This document shows positions 1-7,651 of a stretch of DNA of 64,000 nt, piece by piece. A program made the position numbers and the translations under genes. Location: positions 1-64,000 of the forward strand of contig JAGOLX010000033.1 in assembly GCA_017993835.1 (NCBI GenBank), read 5' to 3'. Source of the DNA: Phycisphaerae bacterium (lineage in GTDB: Bacteria > Planctomycetota > Phycisphaerae > Sedimentisphaerales > Anaerobacaceae). Positions within the stretch are counted from its first letter, which is position 1; every line of letters begins with the position of its first letter. Under the pieces are notes generated by a model. That model worked only from the letters and a program-made list of their open reading frames with translations, ran no database searches and was not told the DNA's origin.

Positions 1-11
1 ACCGCGCGTTC

Positions 12-461
12 ATGACCGAGGCAATCGGGTCGCTCGATTGGGAGGACCTGCGTTGCGTGTGCCAGGCGCTGGACTGCGGTGTCACTCGCGTGGTCGGCAG
101 AGCGATGGATTACCAGATCGCGCGGGCCCGCCGCCTGCGCGGAGCGCCAGGCGGAAGGAACATGGAGCCCAGCCGCCCCCGGCTGGGGAAAGCCCCGGCC
201 CCGGGCCAGGACACGGACCAGGGGAAAGCCACCCCCGAGGGCGGGGGTGCCCCATGTAGCGGAGCGGGCGCGTGCTGCCTGTGCGGGCGGTGCTTTGCGA
301 TCGCAGGGAGTCGCGGGCCGTGGAAACACCGCACGGTCCGCCGGGTGTCCTCTGCGCCGGCGCGGGTCCGCGCCCTCGTCGCCGAACGCGGCATCGCGGA
401 CAAAGACGCCATGCTGTGTCGTGAATGCCGCATGGACCTTCTGGAAGGGGTGCCATCATGA
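12..461 (+). CDS. Hypothetical protein with two CxxC knuckles and an in-frame repeat
   Basis: The protein is 149 residues and I do not recognise its family. The C-terminal half has two cysteine pairs (CCLCGRC near residue 88 and CRECRMD near residue 136), which look like a zinc-binding fold. Residues about 50-83 are encoded by a family B palindromic repeat (160-260) read through in frame, so the native protein was probably shorter. The gene starts 12 bases into the window, so the true start could lie further upstream. Its stop overlaps the start of the next gene (ATGA), which suggests translational coupling with the HNH nuclease. Codon composition and small size suggest an accessory or phage-like cluster. 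Function is unknown. Confidence 0.5.
   Translation: MTEAIGSLDWEDLRCVCQALDCGVTRVVGRAMDYQIARARRLRGAPGGRNMEPSRPRLGKAPAPGQDTDQGKATPEGGGAPCSGAGACCLCGRCFAIAGSRGPWKHRTVRRVSSAPARVRALVAERGIADKDAMLCRECRMDLLEGVPS
160..260. repeat. Family B palindromic repeat inside a CDS
   Basis: The left part (AGCCCAGCCGCCCCCGGCTG) is an imperfect hairpin and the right part (CACCCCCGAGGGCGGGGGTG) is another. Related copies occur at 3864-3952, 29676-29752 and 31270-31361. This copy is diverged in its middle and lies inside the first coding sequence without introducing a stop. Confidence 0.8.
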
Positions 462-1531
462 GCGAATCCTTATGCTCCTTTTCTCTTGCTGCGCAGGGCG
501 CGTACTCACGCGATGCAGTCCCTCCGGCGCCGTGTGCGGCAGGCCCGGCGATCCCGCCGGGCTCCATCCAGGACGTCGGGGAGGAAAAAGGCAGATCGGG
601 CCTATATTCCTCAACGAAATCTTGTGGTTCGATTTCGTTGAGGAACGGACACGACGAGGCTCCCGACGCGCGACAAGGGTTTGAGGGGGAAAAACCGAGC
701 CAAGAGGTTTTTCCCCCTCAAAGTAGGCCCGATCTGCCTTTTTCCGGTCCGACATCTTTTGTCCGCCTGCCCGTCCGCGGGGGCTGCGAAACCCTCGTCG
801 ATGCGGATATCGCGGAGGCCCTCGGCAGGCGTACGCTACGCCTGTGGCAGGGGTACCCGGCGGTGCGTTTCTCGAATCGCTCCATTCGCCTCCATCAGTT
901 GGTGAGCGGCACGGCTCTGGGAGGGCAGGTCGACCACATCAACGGGGACAAGCTCGACAACCGCCGCTGCAACCTGCGGATCGCGGATCGATCCCTCAAT
1001 CAGACGAACCGCCACACGGCGGTGCGGGCCGCTTCGGGCTTTCGCGGGGTGTATGCGACGGGCTGCGACGGGCGCTGGGGCTCCGTGTTGAAATGGCATG
1101 GCCATCTGCATCATCACTCGTCGTGGCGCGAGCGGGTGATCGCGGCGCTCGCGCGGGACGACCTGGTGCGTCGTGTCACCGGCTTCGAGGCCGGCCTGAA
1201 CTTCCCCCGCGCGATGCCGCGCGCGGAAGCCGCCGCCGTCCTGCGCACCTGGGCGCTGTCGCCTGTGACGGTCTGGTTCGTCAAGCGCTCCAACGGCGCG
1301 ATCCGAAGGCTTGTCTGCCGTGCTGCGCAGGGTGTTCCGGCGCAGCGTCTCGCGCGCGACGCGCGCCAGAACGTCGTCACGATAACCGATATCGACGTCG
1401 CAGGATTCCGTTGTATCCCCTTGGAGGCGATCCTATGTCTGACGTACAAGAACGAATCGTTTCGCGTGACGGACGCGCGTCCGACGGAAAAAGGCGAATC
1501 GGGCCGCGACGCGCCCCTCGCGCGCGTCTGA
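458..1531 (+). CDS. HNH endonuclease with in-frame family A element
   Basis: This 357-residue protein has an HNH_3-type nuclease core: VDHINGDKLDNRRCNLR near residues 157-173, followed by an AP2-like segment (GFRGVYATGCDGRWGS). It would cleave DNA, as homing or phage HNH nucleases do. The start at 458 is preceded by GGAAGGGG and overlaps the upstream stop. Residues about 42-96 come from a complete family A repeat (583-745), read as EKGRSGLYSSTKS and then SRPDLPFSG. The C-terminal 30 residues overlap the start of the next gene by 97 bases and include a single family A arm (1486-1505), so the original C-terminus may have been different. The nuclease assignment is fairly secure; the biological role is not. 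Confidence 0.75.
   Translation: MSESLCSFSLAAQGAYSRDAVPPAPCAAGPAIPPGSIQDVGEEKGRSGLYSSTKSCGSISLRNGHDEAPDARQGFEGEKPSQEVFPPQSRPDLPFSGPTSFVRLPVRGGCETLVDADIAEALGRRTLRLWQGYPAVRFSNRSIRLHQLVSGTALGGQVDHINGDKLDNRRCNLRIADRSLNQTNRHTAVRAASGFRGVYATGCDGRWGSVLKWHGHLHHHSSWRERVIAALARDDLVRRVTGFEAGLNFPRAMPRAEAAAVLRTWALSPVTVWFVKRSNGAIRRLVCRAAQGVPAQRLARDARQNVVTITDIDVAGFRCIPLEAILCLTYKNESFRVTDARPTEKGESGRDAPLARV
583..745. repeat. Family A modular palindromic element, copy 1
   Basis: The ends are perfect 21-bp inverted repeats beginning GGAAAAAGGCAGATCGGG. Inside are two further perfect hairpins: one with arms TTCCTCAACGAAATC, and one with arms TTTGAGGGGGAAAAACC. The copy is 163 bp and lies inside the HNH gene without a stop codon. 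Other full copies are at 3778-4000 and 9243-9432; single arms are at 1486-1505 and 4469-4489. Confidence 0.9.
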
Positions 1532-1740
1532 ACGCGTTCGGCGATCTCATCTGTCCCTCGTGCGGCGCGCAGCTCATCACCCCGCCAGGACACTACGTCC
1601 GCTCGGGTCCTGCACGCTGCTCGATCTGCTCGCACGAATTCCGCGTCGCGACAGCCACGGCCAGAGGAGCCAATCGGCGCGCCGAGGCCCTCGGCGCCAG
1701 GATGGCCATGGAGGACCTGATCCATGCAAGCGATGCATAG
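1435..1740 (+). CDS. Small zinc-ribbon protein
   Basis: The protein is 101 residues. It has CPSCG near residue 38 and CSICS near residue 60, which form a plausible four-cysteine zinc ribbon of the zinc-ribbon/MJ0042 kind. The start has a strong ribosome binding site (GGAGGCGATCCT then ATG), although it overlaps the end of the HNH gene by 97 bases. The residues SDGKRRIGPR are contributed by a single family A arm. The stop overlaps the next start. No function can be assigned beyond likely metal or nucleic-acid binding. Confidence 0.55.
   Translation: MSDVQERIVSRDGRASDGKRRIGPRRAPRARLNAFGDLICPSCGAQLITPPGHYVRSGPARCSICSHEFRVATATARGANRRAEALGARMAMEDLIHASDA
1486..1505. repeat. Single family A arm
   Basis: GGAAAAAGGCGAATCGGGCC matches the terminal arm of family A with one or two changes. 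There is no second arm nearby, so this is a remnant or a minimal unit. It sits in the overlap of two coding sequences and is open in both frames. Confidence 0.7.
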
Positions 1741-1981
1741 CCAGCGCGATGGGCGGACGGCGCCGGCGCGGATCCGCGCCATGAGGCAATCCTCTGACGC
1801 GACGAGGCGCCAGGTCGGCCTGATCCTGGAAGCGTTCGCGTCCGAGCGCCGAACCGAAGGCGCGTTCTACCTGCGATTCCTGCGCCTGGCGCCGATGGAG
1901 GTCGAGGCGCTCAAGAGCTTCTGGCCGATCCGGGACGAGTGGGGTCTGCTCCGAAGGATCTGTCGGTTCTTCGCGGTGTGA
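1724..1981 (+). CDS. Small hypothetical protein
   Basis: An 85-residue frame that overlaps the preceding stop by 17 bases and ends just before the convergent folate gene. It is rich in arginine and has a central segment (RRQVGLILEAFASERR) that could form an amphipathic helix. I recognise no family. The tight packing with the three upstream genes argues for one small accessory operon. An alternative start lies nine bases downstream. Confidence 0.4.
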   Translation: MQAMHSQRDGRTAPARIRAMRQSSDATRRQVGLILEAFASERRTEGAFYLRFLRLAPMEVEALKSFWPIRDEWGLLRRICRFFAV

Positions 1982-2046
1982 CGATCTGCTTCGTCACTGC
2001 GAGACCACGTTGCAGAACCGGTATGACAGACGACCGGGCCTTTTGC

Positions 2047-5000
2047 TCAGCTTGCCTTACGGTTTTCGCGGCAGAACTGGGCCATGAGTTCCATGGCCTT
2101 GGAGGTTCTTTCCATGGAGCCGTCGAGCTTGGCGTAGGCGTCGACGAGTTCGAGCAGTTCCGGCGGGGCCTCGGTCGATCCGTACTGGTGGGCGGTGTTG
2201 ACGATTCCCGCGTCCAAGCCGTACTCCATTGCCTTGGCGACGTAGGCGCGACAGACTCCGATGCGACGCGCGGGCAGGTCGCGCACGCTGTTGCTGATCC
2301 CGAGCGAGCAGTGGACGCCCTTGAGCTTCGGATCGCTGCGGATCTTCCGGATCGTCTCGAACGTGCGATAGGTGTAGCCTGGGACTCCCGGCTCCATCGG
2401 CATGTCGATCGCCAGCGGGAAGACGGTCGAGTCGAAGAAGATCTGGTCGGGCTTGAATCCGTGGCGCATCGCGGCGTCGAAGAGTCGTTTCGCCAGGGCG
2501 TAGAGTTCGTCCACCGAGTGCGACCCGCCGGGACCGGTGGCCTTCTCTTCGCTCACGAGCAGGCCGACGAACGAAAAGTCGTAGTCCTTCTTCAGGGGCA
2601 TCATCTGGTCCATCGTGTAGACCTTGATGGAATTCAGAAGCGGAGGCAAAACGGATTCACCACAGAGACACAGAGAACCCCGAGAAGAGATGGGTGATTC
2701 GTGATTTGCGGCCTCTGTGACCTCCGTGCCTCTGTGGTGAAGTTCTTTCTTGTCGTTTCCATACCACTCTTTCAGTCCCGCGGTCAGGACCGCGTCGCTG
2801 CTGCTGTCGACGCAGACGGGCACGCCGCGACCCCACTTCTTCACGAGCCGGACGTACTCGACCATCATGTCCACCGCCTGCTGCGGATTCTGCTCGCCGA
2901 AGGCGTCGAGATTGATCGCGATGTAGTCGGCGCCGTCGTTGGCCTGCGACTCGATCAGCGCACGGACGTAGTCAAGCTGCGGGCTCGGGGTCGTGTAGGC
3001 GCCCGCGCCGAGGGCGTGCAATTCTCTCATGATCTGGCCGGTCTTGGGGATAGAAGCGTGGATCGATTCGCCAATCGAGATGATCGCGTTCTTCATCGTG
3101 TGGTCTCTCTCGAACAGGTAGTTGATGATAGATGACGTGTGCTGCAGCAAGGGATTGCGGGGCTTGTTGATGATCGTCCGCAGGCGTTGAAGGCCGGCGC
3201 CGGAAGAGGGCGAGCCGGGGCAAGAAGGTGGGAAGTTGAGAAGGTCAGAAGGTCGGACAGACTGGTCGTCGTCCGAGCGTTGGTCACGTGCCACCATCTC
3301 TCCGACCTTCTTACCTTCTGACCTTCTTACCTTCTCCTGCTCCGACGCCGCGGCTTCATAGATCCGTTCGCCGATGCAGACGCGGTCAAGGTTGTTTCCG
3401 CAGCGGCCGTCGAAGGTGGCGTCGCCGCAGGGGGCGTTGTCCATTCCCTTCTCGCAGCCGCCGATGGTGCACAGGCCGAAGTTCTCGGGCAGGAAGCAGT
3501 CGCCGCACTCCTCGCACTCGAACAGGAGGTATTTGAAGCCCTTCTCGCTGCTGTTGAAGAGCTTGTAGATGGCGCCGCAGCCCGCCTCGGCGCCGAGGAG
3601 GGACATCGTCTTGCGGAAAGCGTGAAAGCCGAAGTGCTTGGGGTCCAGGAAGGCCCAGTGGGCGAAGTCGAAGAACCGCTTTGCGAACGTCGGGTACGGC
3701 GTGATGAGATCGGCCCTCTTGCCGGATTCGTCGTAGAGATAGAAAACGGCGTCGTCGTCGGTTGTGCTCCGCGCGTCGGAAAAGGGCGCATCGGGCCTGC
3801 TTTCAGGGGGAAGAATCTCCTCATCGATTTTTCCCTCCCAAACCGTGGTCGCCTGCGGCACCTGTGGCACCCCCGCCCTCGGGGGTGTTCTTTCCCCAGC
3901 CGAGGGCGGCTGGGCTACATGTTCCTTCCCACGCCGGGGGCGGCTGGGCCACGAATCAAGAGATTTCGTCGAAGAATCTAGGCCCGATCTGCCTTTTTCC
4001 GACGCGTCTCGCGTGGCGCCGCCGGCCGGCGGCCAGCAGAGATTGTCCTGGAATGGCTCCCAATGCGTGCCGATCTCGGCGGCCCGCTGGAGAATCCTGG
4101 TGAACAGGTCGAAGGTGGGTACGCCGCCGAGATCGACGCCGGCGGCACCCATTGCCTTGTACATGGCCACCTGCTGGGCGGCCCGCTCGATGTGGTCGTC
4201 CACCCGCTCAGACTGGACCTTGGCGAGCAGTTCGTCGCTGACGAAGCAGCCGGGGAGCTTGCCGTCGTGCATCAGTCGCGGGGCGGGCGTCAGCGTGCTC
4301 AGCAGGTACACGTTGCCGATCACCGGGATGCCAGCAGCATCGGGGGCAGAAGGTGAGAAGTGGAGAAGGTCAGAAGGTCGGACAGACCGGTTCTCTCCGG
4401 GGCGTCCGTCGCGCGCCACCATCTCTCCGACCTTCTCACCTTCTAACCTTCTTACCTTCTGTTCTTTCGGGCCCGATTCGCCTTTTTCCGATGTCGAGGT
4501 TCCGCCGATCCGCTGCGCGCCCAAGCCGATCTCTCTGAGGTAGGTGAACAGTTCGAGCGACTTTCGCCAGTCCCAGCCGACCTGCGTGATGAGGAACTCG
4601 GCGCCGCAGGCAATCTTCTTCTCCATTTTGAAGTACTGCTGCATCTGGGAGGGCTCGGTGTACTTGAAGGGCGAGACCGCGGCCCCCGCGAAAAAGCGTC
4701 GAACGTCTTTGAGCGATTGCGGCTTGGCCTGCAGGAGCGAGTCGTGGTTGATCTTCTGGATCGCGCGGAGCAGTCCGAGTGATTCGAGCTCGAAGACGCC
4801 TGCGGCCTTGACCGGCTTGTCGCCCGTCAGCGCCAGGACGCTCTCGACGCCGGCCCTTCGCAGGCTCATCAGCGAGCTGACGATGGCGTCGGCGTTCATG
4901 TCCTTGCAGGTCACGTGCGGCACGACGTCCAGCGCATCGAGCAGGCCCGTGCCCGCGAAGGCGGCGATCACCGCCGCAGGCTCGATGTTCGCGACGCCGC

Positions 5001-5187
5001 CGGGGCTTTGCGGCAGGGTGATCGCGGCCAGGTCGAATTCCGCCGGGATCGCCGTGGGGTTCTCCTTGTACGCTCCGAGGAACTTCTCGATAGGATCGAA
5101 GCTGAACCCCGGCCCGCCCGTCAGTTCCGCCAGAACGACGAAGCCCGATCGCTTCGTCAACTTGTCTCGAAGACTCGTTCGCGCCAT
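2047..5187 (-). CDS. Methylenetetrahydrofolate reductase / methyltetrahydrofolate methyltransferase fusion frame
   Basis: The frame encodes 1046 residues. Residues 1-395 are a MetF-like methylenetetrahydrofolate reductase; residues about 480-695 are the cysteine-rich MTHFR C-terminal domain (CEECGDCFLPENFGLC, GGCEKGMDNAPCGD); residues 698-1046 are a pterin-binding methyltransferase of the AcsE/MtrH type (CVDSSSDAVL, ISNSVRDLP). Together they suit one-carbon metabolism or the methyl branch of a Wood-Ljungdahl-like pathway. Four blocks of repeat-derived sequence interrupt the protein in frame near residues 226-281, 396-470, 614-657 and 812-845. The start at 5187 was chosen for GGGAG seven bases upstream. 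MKNAIIS at 3096 could be the start of a separate methyltransferase gene, but no stop separates the two. The family calls are secure; whether one or two proteins are made is open. Confidence 0.8.
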   Translation of the reverse strand: MARTSLRDKLTKRSGFVVLAELTGGPGFSFDPIEKFLGAYKENPTAIPAEFDLAAITLPQSPGGVANIEPAAVIAAFAGTGLLDALDVVPHVTCKDMNADAIVSSLMSLRRAGVESVLALTGDKPVKAAGVFELESLGLLRAIQKINHDSLLQAKPQSLKDVRRFFAGAAVSPFKYTEPSQMQQYFKMEKKIACGAEFLITQVGWDWRKSLELFTYLREIGLGAQRIGGTSTSEKGESGPKEQKVRRLEGEKVGEMVARDGRPGENRSVRPSDLLHFSPSAPDAAGIPVIGNVYLLSTLTPAPRLMHDGKLPGCFVSDELLAKVQSERVDDHIERAAQQVAMYKAMGAAGVDLGGVPTFDLFTRILQRAAEIGTHWEPFQDNLCWPPAGGATRDASEKGRSGLDSSTKSLDSWPSRPRRGKEHVAQPPSAGERTPPRAGVPQVPQATTVWEGKIDEEILPPESRPDAPFSDARSTTDDDAVFYLYDESGKRADLITPYPTFAKRFFDFAHWAFLDPKHFGFHAFRKTMSLLGAEAGCGAIYKLFNSSEKGFKYLLFECEECGDCFLPENFGLCTIGGCEKGMDNAPCGDATFDGRCGNNLDRVCIGERIYEAAASEQEKVRRSEGKKVGEMVARDQRSDDDQSVRPSDLLNFPPSCPGSPSSGAGLQRLRTIINKPRNPLLQHTSSIINYLFERDHTMKNAIISIGESIHASIPKTGQIMRELHALGAGAYTTPSPQLDYVRALIESQANDGADYIAINLDAFGEQNPQQAVDMMVEYVRLVKKWGRGVPVCVDSSSDAVLTAGLKEWYGNDKKELHHRGTEVTEAANHESPISSRGSLCLCGESVLPPLLNSIKVYTMDQMMPLKKDYDFSFVGLLVSEEKATGPGGSHSVDELYALAKRLFDAAMRHGFKPDQIFFDSTVFPLAIDMPMEPGVPGYTYRTFETIRKIRSDPKLKGVHCSLGISNSVRDLPARRIGVCRAYVAKAMEYGLDAGIVNTAHQYGSTEAPPELLELVDAYAKLDGSMERTSKAMELMAQFCRENRKAS
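2656..2741. repeat. Family D palindromic repeat inside the methyltransferase
   Basis: The arms TTCACCACAGAG and CTCTGTGGTGAA form a long imperfect hairpin. The block is translated in frame (KKELHHRGTEVTEAANHES and following) and interrupts the pterin-binding domain between two conserved strands. Confidence 0.75.
3094..3112 (-). promoter_or_regulatory. Possible internal translation start of the methyltransferase
   Basis: On the minus strand GAGAGAG precedes ATG by about eight bases, and the following residues MKNAIISIGESIHASIPKTG look like a natural methyltransferase N-terminus. The upstream residues (TSSIINYLFERDHT) look like the natural C-terminus of the MTHFR C-terminal domain. An independent start here is therefore plausible. 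Confidence 0.45.
3223..3336. repeat. Family C repeat, copy 1
   Basis: Blocks of AGAAGGTCAGAAGGTCGGAC face blocks of GTCCGACCTTCTTACCTTCT-like sequence, forming a long hairpin around a variable centre. A second copy lies at 4348-4460 in the same gene and in the same reading frame (EKVRRSEGKKVGEMVARD). Confidence 0.85.
3778..4000. repeat. Family A element, copy 2, with a nested family B element
   Basis: The outer arms are GGAAAAGGGCGCATCGGG on the left and the complement of GGAAAAAGGCAGATCGGG on the right. The interior keeps diverged versions of the two inner hairpins. Between them sits a family B block (3864-3952) containing GGCACCCCCGCCCTCGGGGG and two partial copies of its GGCGGCTGGGC end. 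The total is 223 bp, open in the gene's frame. This is a repeat within a repeat within a gene. Confidence 0.85.
4348..4489. repeat. Family C repeat, copy 2, followed by a family A arm
   Basis: The family C part covers 4348-4460 and matches the copy at 3223-3336. It is followed at 4469-4489 by one family A arm ending CGCCTTTTTCC. The whole block is open in frame and splits the MetF domain just after a conserved IGLGAQRIGG segment. Confidence 0.8.
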
Positions 5188-5356
5188 GAGCGACTCCCAA
5201 AACCAATCCAATCCGACCGTCCCGAGCCGGGCGGCCGAGAGCAGCAGAATACCAAATCAGCCGTCAGACTGCCACGCCAATCGCAGCCATCGATCAGATG
5301 GGTGGCATGACCGCAGTCGAGACCTCCTGTCGCGCGGCGAGGCGCTGCTCGGACCC

Positions 5357-5443
5357 TGTCATTCCTGCGACAAGCAGGAATCCACAAGCCATGGCATGCG
5401 ACACGGCCCAGGGACTGGATTCCCGCGTTCGCGGGAATGACAA
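5357..5443. repeat. Family G intergenic palindrome, copy 1
   Basis: Two small hairpins, CATTCCTGCgacaaGCAGGAAT and ATTCCCGCgttcGCGGGAAT, flank a variable spacer and point in opposite directions. Copies occur at 10856-10928, 23271-23355, 44825-44934 and 49731-49813, all outside genes. Confidence 0.85.
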
Positions 5444-5504
5444 TCCGGGGCCTCGATGAACCCGCGTGCCCGCCCGCAGATACGGTCACGCACGCACGAG
5501 GTGG

Positions 5505-5533
5505 TTTACCGTCCCGGCGTCCTGGTGTATAGT
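5505..5533 (+). promoter_or_regulatory. Sigma70-like promoter for the DUF5010-like gene
   Basis: TTTACC and TATAGT are separated by 17 bases and lie 34 bases upstream of the start codon at 5567. Confidence 0.5.
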
Positions 5534-5566
5534 CGTGTGCGTGAGCATGCAAAGGAGTCCATACAG

Positions 5567-7129
5567 ATGACACAATTCGTTCTTCTCTCGGCGTTGTTGT
5601 TCCCGATGATGGCGGAGCCAAAGCAAGTGCCAGCGATGCCGCCGGGCGAGTTCTTTCCAGTCACGGCCCAGGACCATCGCGACGCCAGCTCCTTCCAACG
5701 CGGCCAGGCGATTGTCGGGACGACGTATTTCTACTGGTATGACGCCGCGACCAAAGCCCACATCGTGGACCACGACGGATCGGACGCCCTGACGACACAC
5801 CCGGCGGACCTAACTGGGATCAGCTTCCGGAGCCCTGCCTGGCACGAGACCCAACTCACGGACATGATCGACGCGGGAATAGACTTTCTGATGCCGGTCT
5901 TCTGGGGCGTGCCGGGCAAATACGATGGGTGGAGTTTCGTCGGACTGCCGCCTCTGGTCGAGGCGCACACCGCGTTGGAGAAGGAAGGTCTTCAGCCTCC
6001 CGCCATCGGCCTGTTCTACGATACCTCGATCCTGGCGTGGAACGGCGCCAATGCCGACGGGAGCAACTATCACGTGGATCTGACGACCGATCTCGGGCGC
6101 GAGTGGTTCTATCTGGCGATCCGCGACTTCTTCAGTCTGATCCCGCCTGCGAAGTGGGCACGGGTCGACGGCAGGCCGATCATCTTTCTCTACGACGCAT
6201 CGTTCGCCAGGAAGCAGGACGCACAGCGGCAGTTCGTGCACGCCAAGTCGCGGTTCAGGCAAGATTTCGGCGTAGAGCCGTTTATCGTCAAGTGTGCCGG
6301 CTGGGAGGGCGACACCGATGCGATCTACGCCTGGGGCGGGGCCGTGCGAGGGCCCATAATCTTCCGCGAGACAGTATCCTTGGGACCGGGATACGACCAC
6401 AGCGCCGTTCCCGGGCGCGAGCCGCTGATCGTCGAACGCCGGGATGGCAGGACCTACATCGACCGCTGGACCAAGGTGCTGCAACTCGACCCGGCGGCCC
6501 GGCCGTGGATGGTGCATGTCGAAACCTGGAATGAATGGCACGAAGGCACCGACATCGCGCACTCTCTCGAGTACGGGCGAAGCTACATCGTCCTGACGCG
6601 ACTATTCAGCGACCTGTGGCACACCGGCACGCAGCTTCGTTTCTCGTGGAGTTACGTCAACGCCGACGCGATCACGTGGCAGGTCGAGAAACCCGCCGGT
6701 CTCGACGTGCGGCCCAGCAGTGGCGACGGTGTCTGGGAGCCCCGTGCCTTCGGAGACCGCCAGGCGGTGGTCAGCGGGCCGAATCCACATTCCCAGACGA
6801 GCCGATACCTGTACTTCGATGTGGACGACGCCTTCGCCTGCGGGATGGTGGGCAAAGGGGCGATCCTGCTTGTGACGTATCGGGACGCCGGGTGTTCGTC
6901 CTTCGCGGTGGAGTACGACAGCACGGTGGACGAAGGGCCGCTGGAGGGCGCATTCCGGCCGGCAGGGGGGATGCAGGTTACCGGCACAGGCGAATGGAAG
7001 ACCGCCCAGTTCAGACTGGCCGATTGCCAGTTCATGAATCGCAACAACGGCGCGGATTTCCGCCTGGCCGTCTTCGGGGGCGACGTCGAGCTGGCGGTCA
7101 GCCGGGTCGAGCTCAGGAAAGACAAGTAA
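5567..7129 (+). CDS. Secreted DUF5010-like glycoside hydrolase
   Basis: A 520-residue protein with an N-terminal signal segment (FVLLSALLFPMMA). The next 370 residues look like a TIM-barrel glycosidase related to DUF5010 or to the GH71/GH99 type: GTTYFYWYDA, GIDFLMPVFWG, GRPIIFLYDA and VETWNEWHEGT. The acidic residues in the last motif are reasonable catalytic candidates. The C-terminal 140 residues are a beta-rich domain, probably carbohydrate-binding (YLYFDVDDAF). The start was chosen for AAAGGAG before ATG 5567. It would act on polysaccharide outside the cytoplasm; the substrate cannot be read from sequence. The family name is from memory of conserved motifs, so moderately certain. Confidence 0.65.
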   Translation: MTQFVLLSALLFPMMAEPKQVPAMPPGEFFPVTAQDHRDASSFQRGQAIVGTTYFYWYDAATKAHIVDHDGSDALTTHPADLTGISFRSPAWHETQLTDMIDAGIDFLMPVFWGVPGKYDGWSFVGLPPLVEAHTALEKEGLQPPAIGLFYDTSILAWNGANADGSNYHVDLTTDLGREWFYLAIRDFFSLIPPAKWARVDGRPIIFLYDASFARKQDAQRQFVHAKSRFRQDFGVEPFIVKCAGWEGDTDAIYAWGGAVRGPIIFRETVSLGPGYDHSAVPGREPLIVERRDGRTYIDRWTKVLQLDPAARPWMVHVETWNEWHEGTDIAHSLEYGRSYIVLTRLFSDLWHTGTQLRFSWSYVNADAITWQVEKPAGLDVRPSSGDGVWEPRAFGDRQAVVSGPNPHSQTSRYLYFDVDDAFACGMVGKGAILLVTYRDAGCSSFAVEYDSTVDEGPLEGAFRPAGGMQVTGTGEWKTAQFRLADCQFMNRNNGADFRLAVFGGDVELAVSRVELRKDK

Positions 7130-7144
7130 GAAGCACCAGTGCGA

Positions 7145-7651
7145 TCACTGCTGTCCGACGACCTCGACCTCGATGGGGTTGCTGACCACCTCGACGCCTT
7201 CGAAGGAGAAGGCGAGTTGAATGACGTGCAGGCCGGGCGTCAGGAGCGAACGAGCATCCTGGGGCAGAGTCGCCGGCATGTCCGCGATCTCAACGCCTGG
7301 GCCGAGGGCTCGGACCTTCCCGTCTTTGGGCGGGTATGCCGGCCAGCGCCGCCAGCGGCCGTCGATGGAGTACTGCGACAGGGGCGCCTGGTCGGTGGAG
7401 CGGAATGCGAAGACCCGCCCGCCTTGATTGCGCAGGTCGATCCGGAGGGTCGGGCTCTCCCCTGCAGGGCAGATGCGCTTGTCGGACCGCAGCCGGCACT
7501 GGAGACCGTCTGCTGCCTGGCCCCAGGTCGGCTCCGTGGGCACGGTTCTTTGACGATCATGCGTGCGGATGGTGACTGCGCGCCTCGCACAGCCTGAGCC
7601 CGCCGTGCCGACCGCCAATATGACCAGAATGCTGCACTGGAGGATTCTCAC
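7145..7651 (-). CDS. Putative lipoprotein, unknown function
   Basis: A 168-residue protein. The start is GTG at 7651, chosen because AAGGAG lies eight bases upstream. The N-terminus (ILQCSILVILAVGTAGSGC) is a signal peptide ending in a lipobox cysteine. The mature part has a beta-sandwich feel (TLRIDLRNQGGRVFAF, GLHVIQLAFSFEG), similar to small periplasmic proteins that resemble BsuPI or invasin-like domains, but I cannot name it. It is convergent with the DUF5010-like gene, with 15 bases between stops. Confidence 0.6.
   Translation of the reverse strand: MRILQCSILVILAVGTAGSGCARRAVTIRTHDRQRTVPTEPTWGQAADGLQCRLRSDKRICPAGESPTLRIDLRNQGGRVFAFRSTDQAPLSQYSIDGRWRRWPAYPPKDGKVRALGPGVEIADMPATLPQDARSLLTPGLHVIQLAFSFEGVEVVSNPIEVEVVGQQ

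Noticed and set aside
5357-5443. Considered as a rho-independent terminator
   Set aside because: No T-run, and the same sequence occurs in several unrelated contexts; it is a dispersed repeat.
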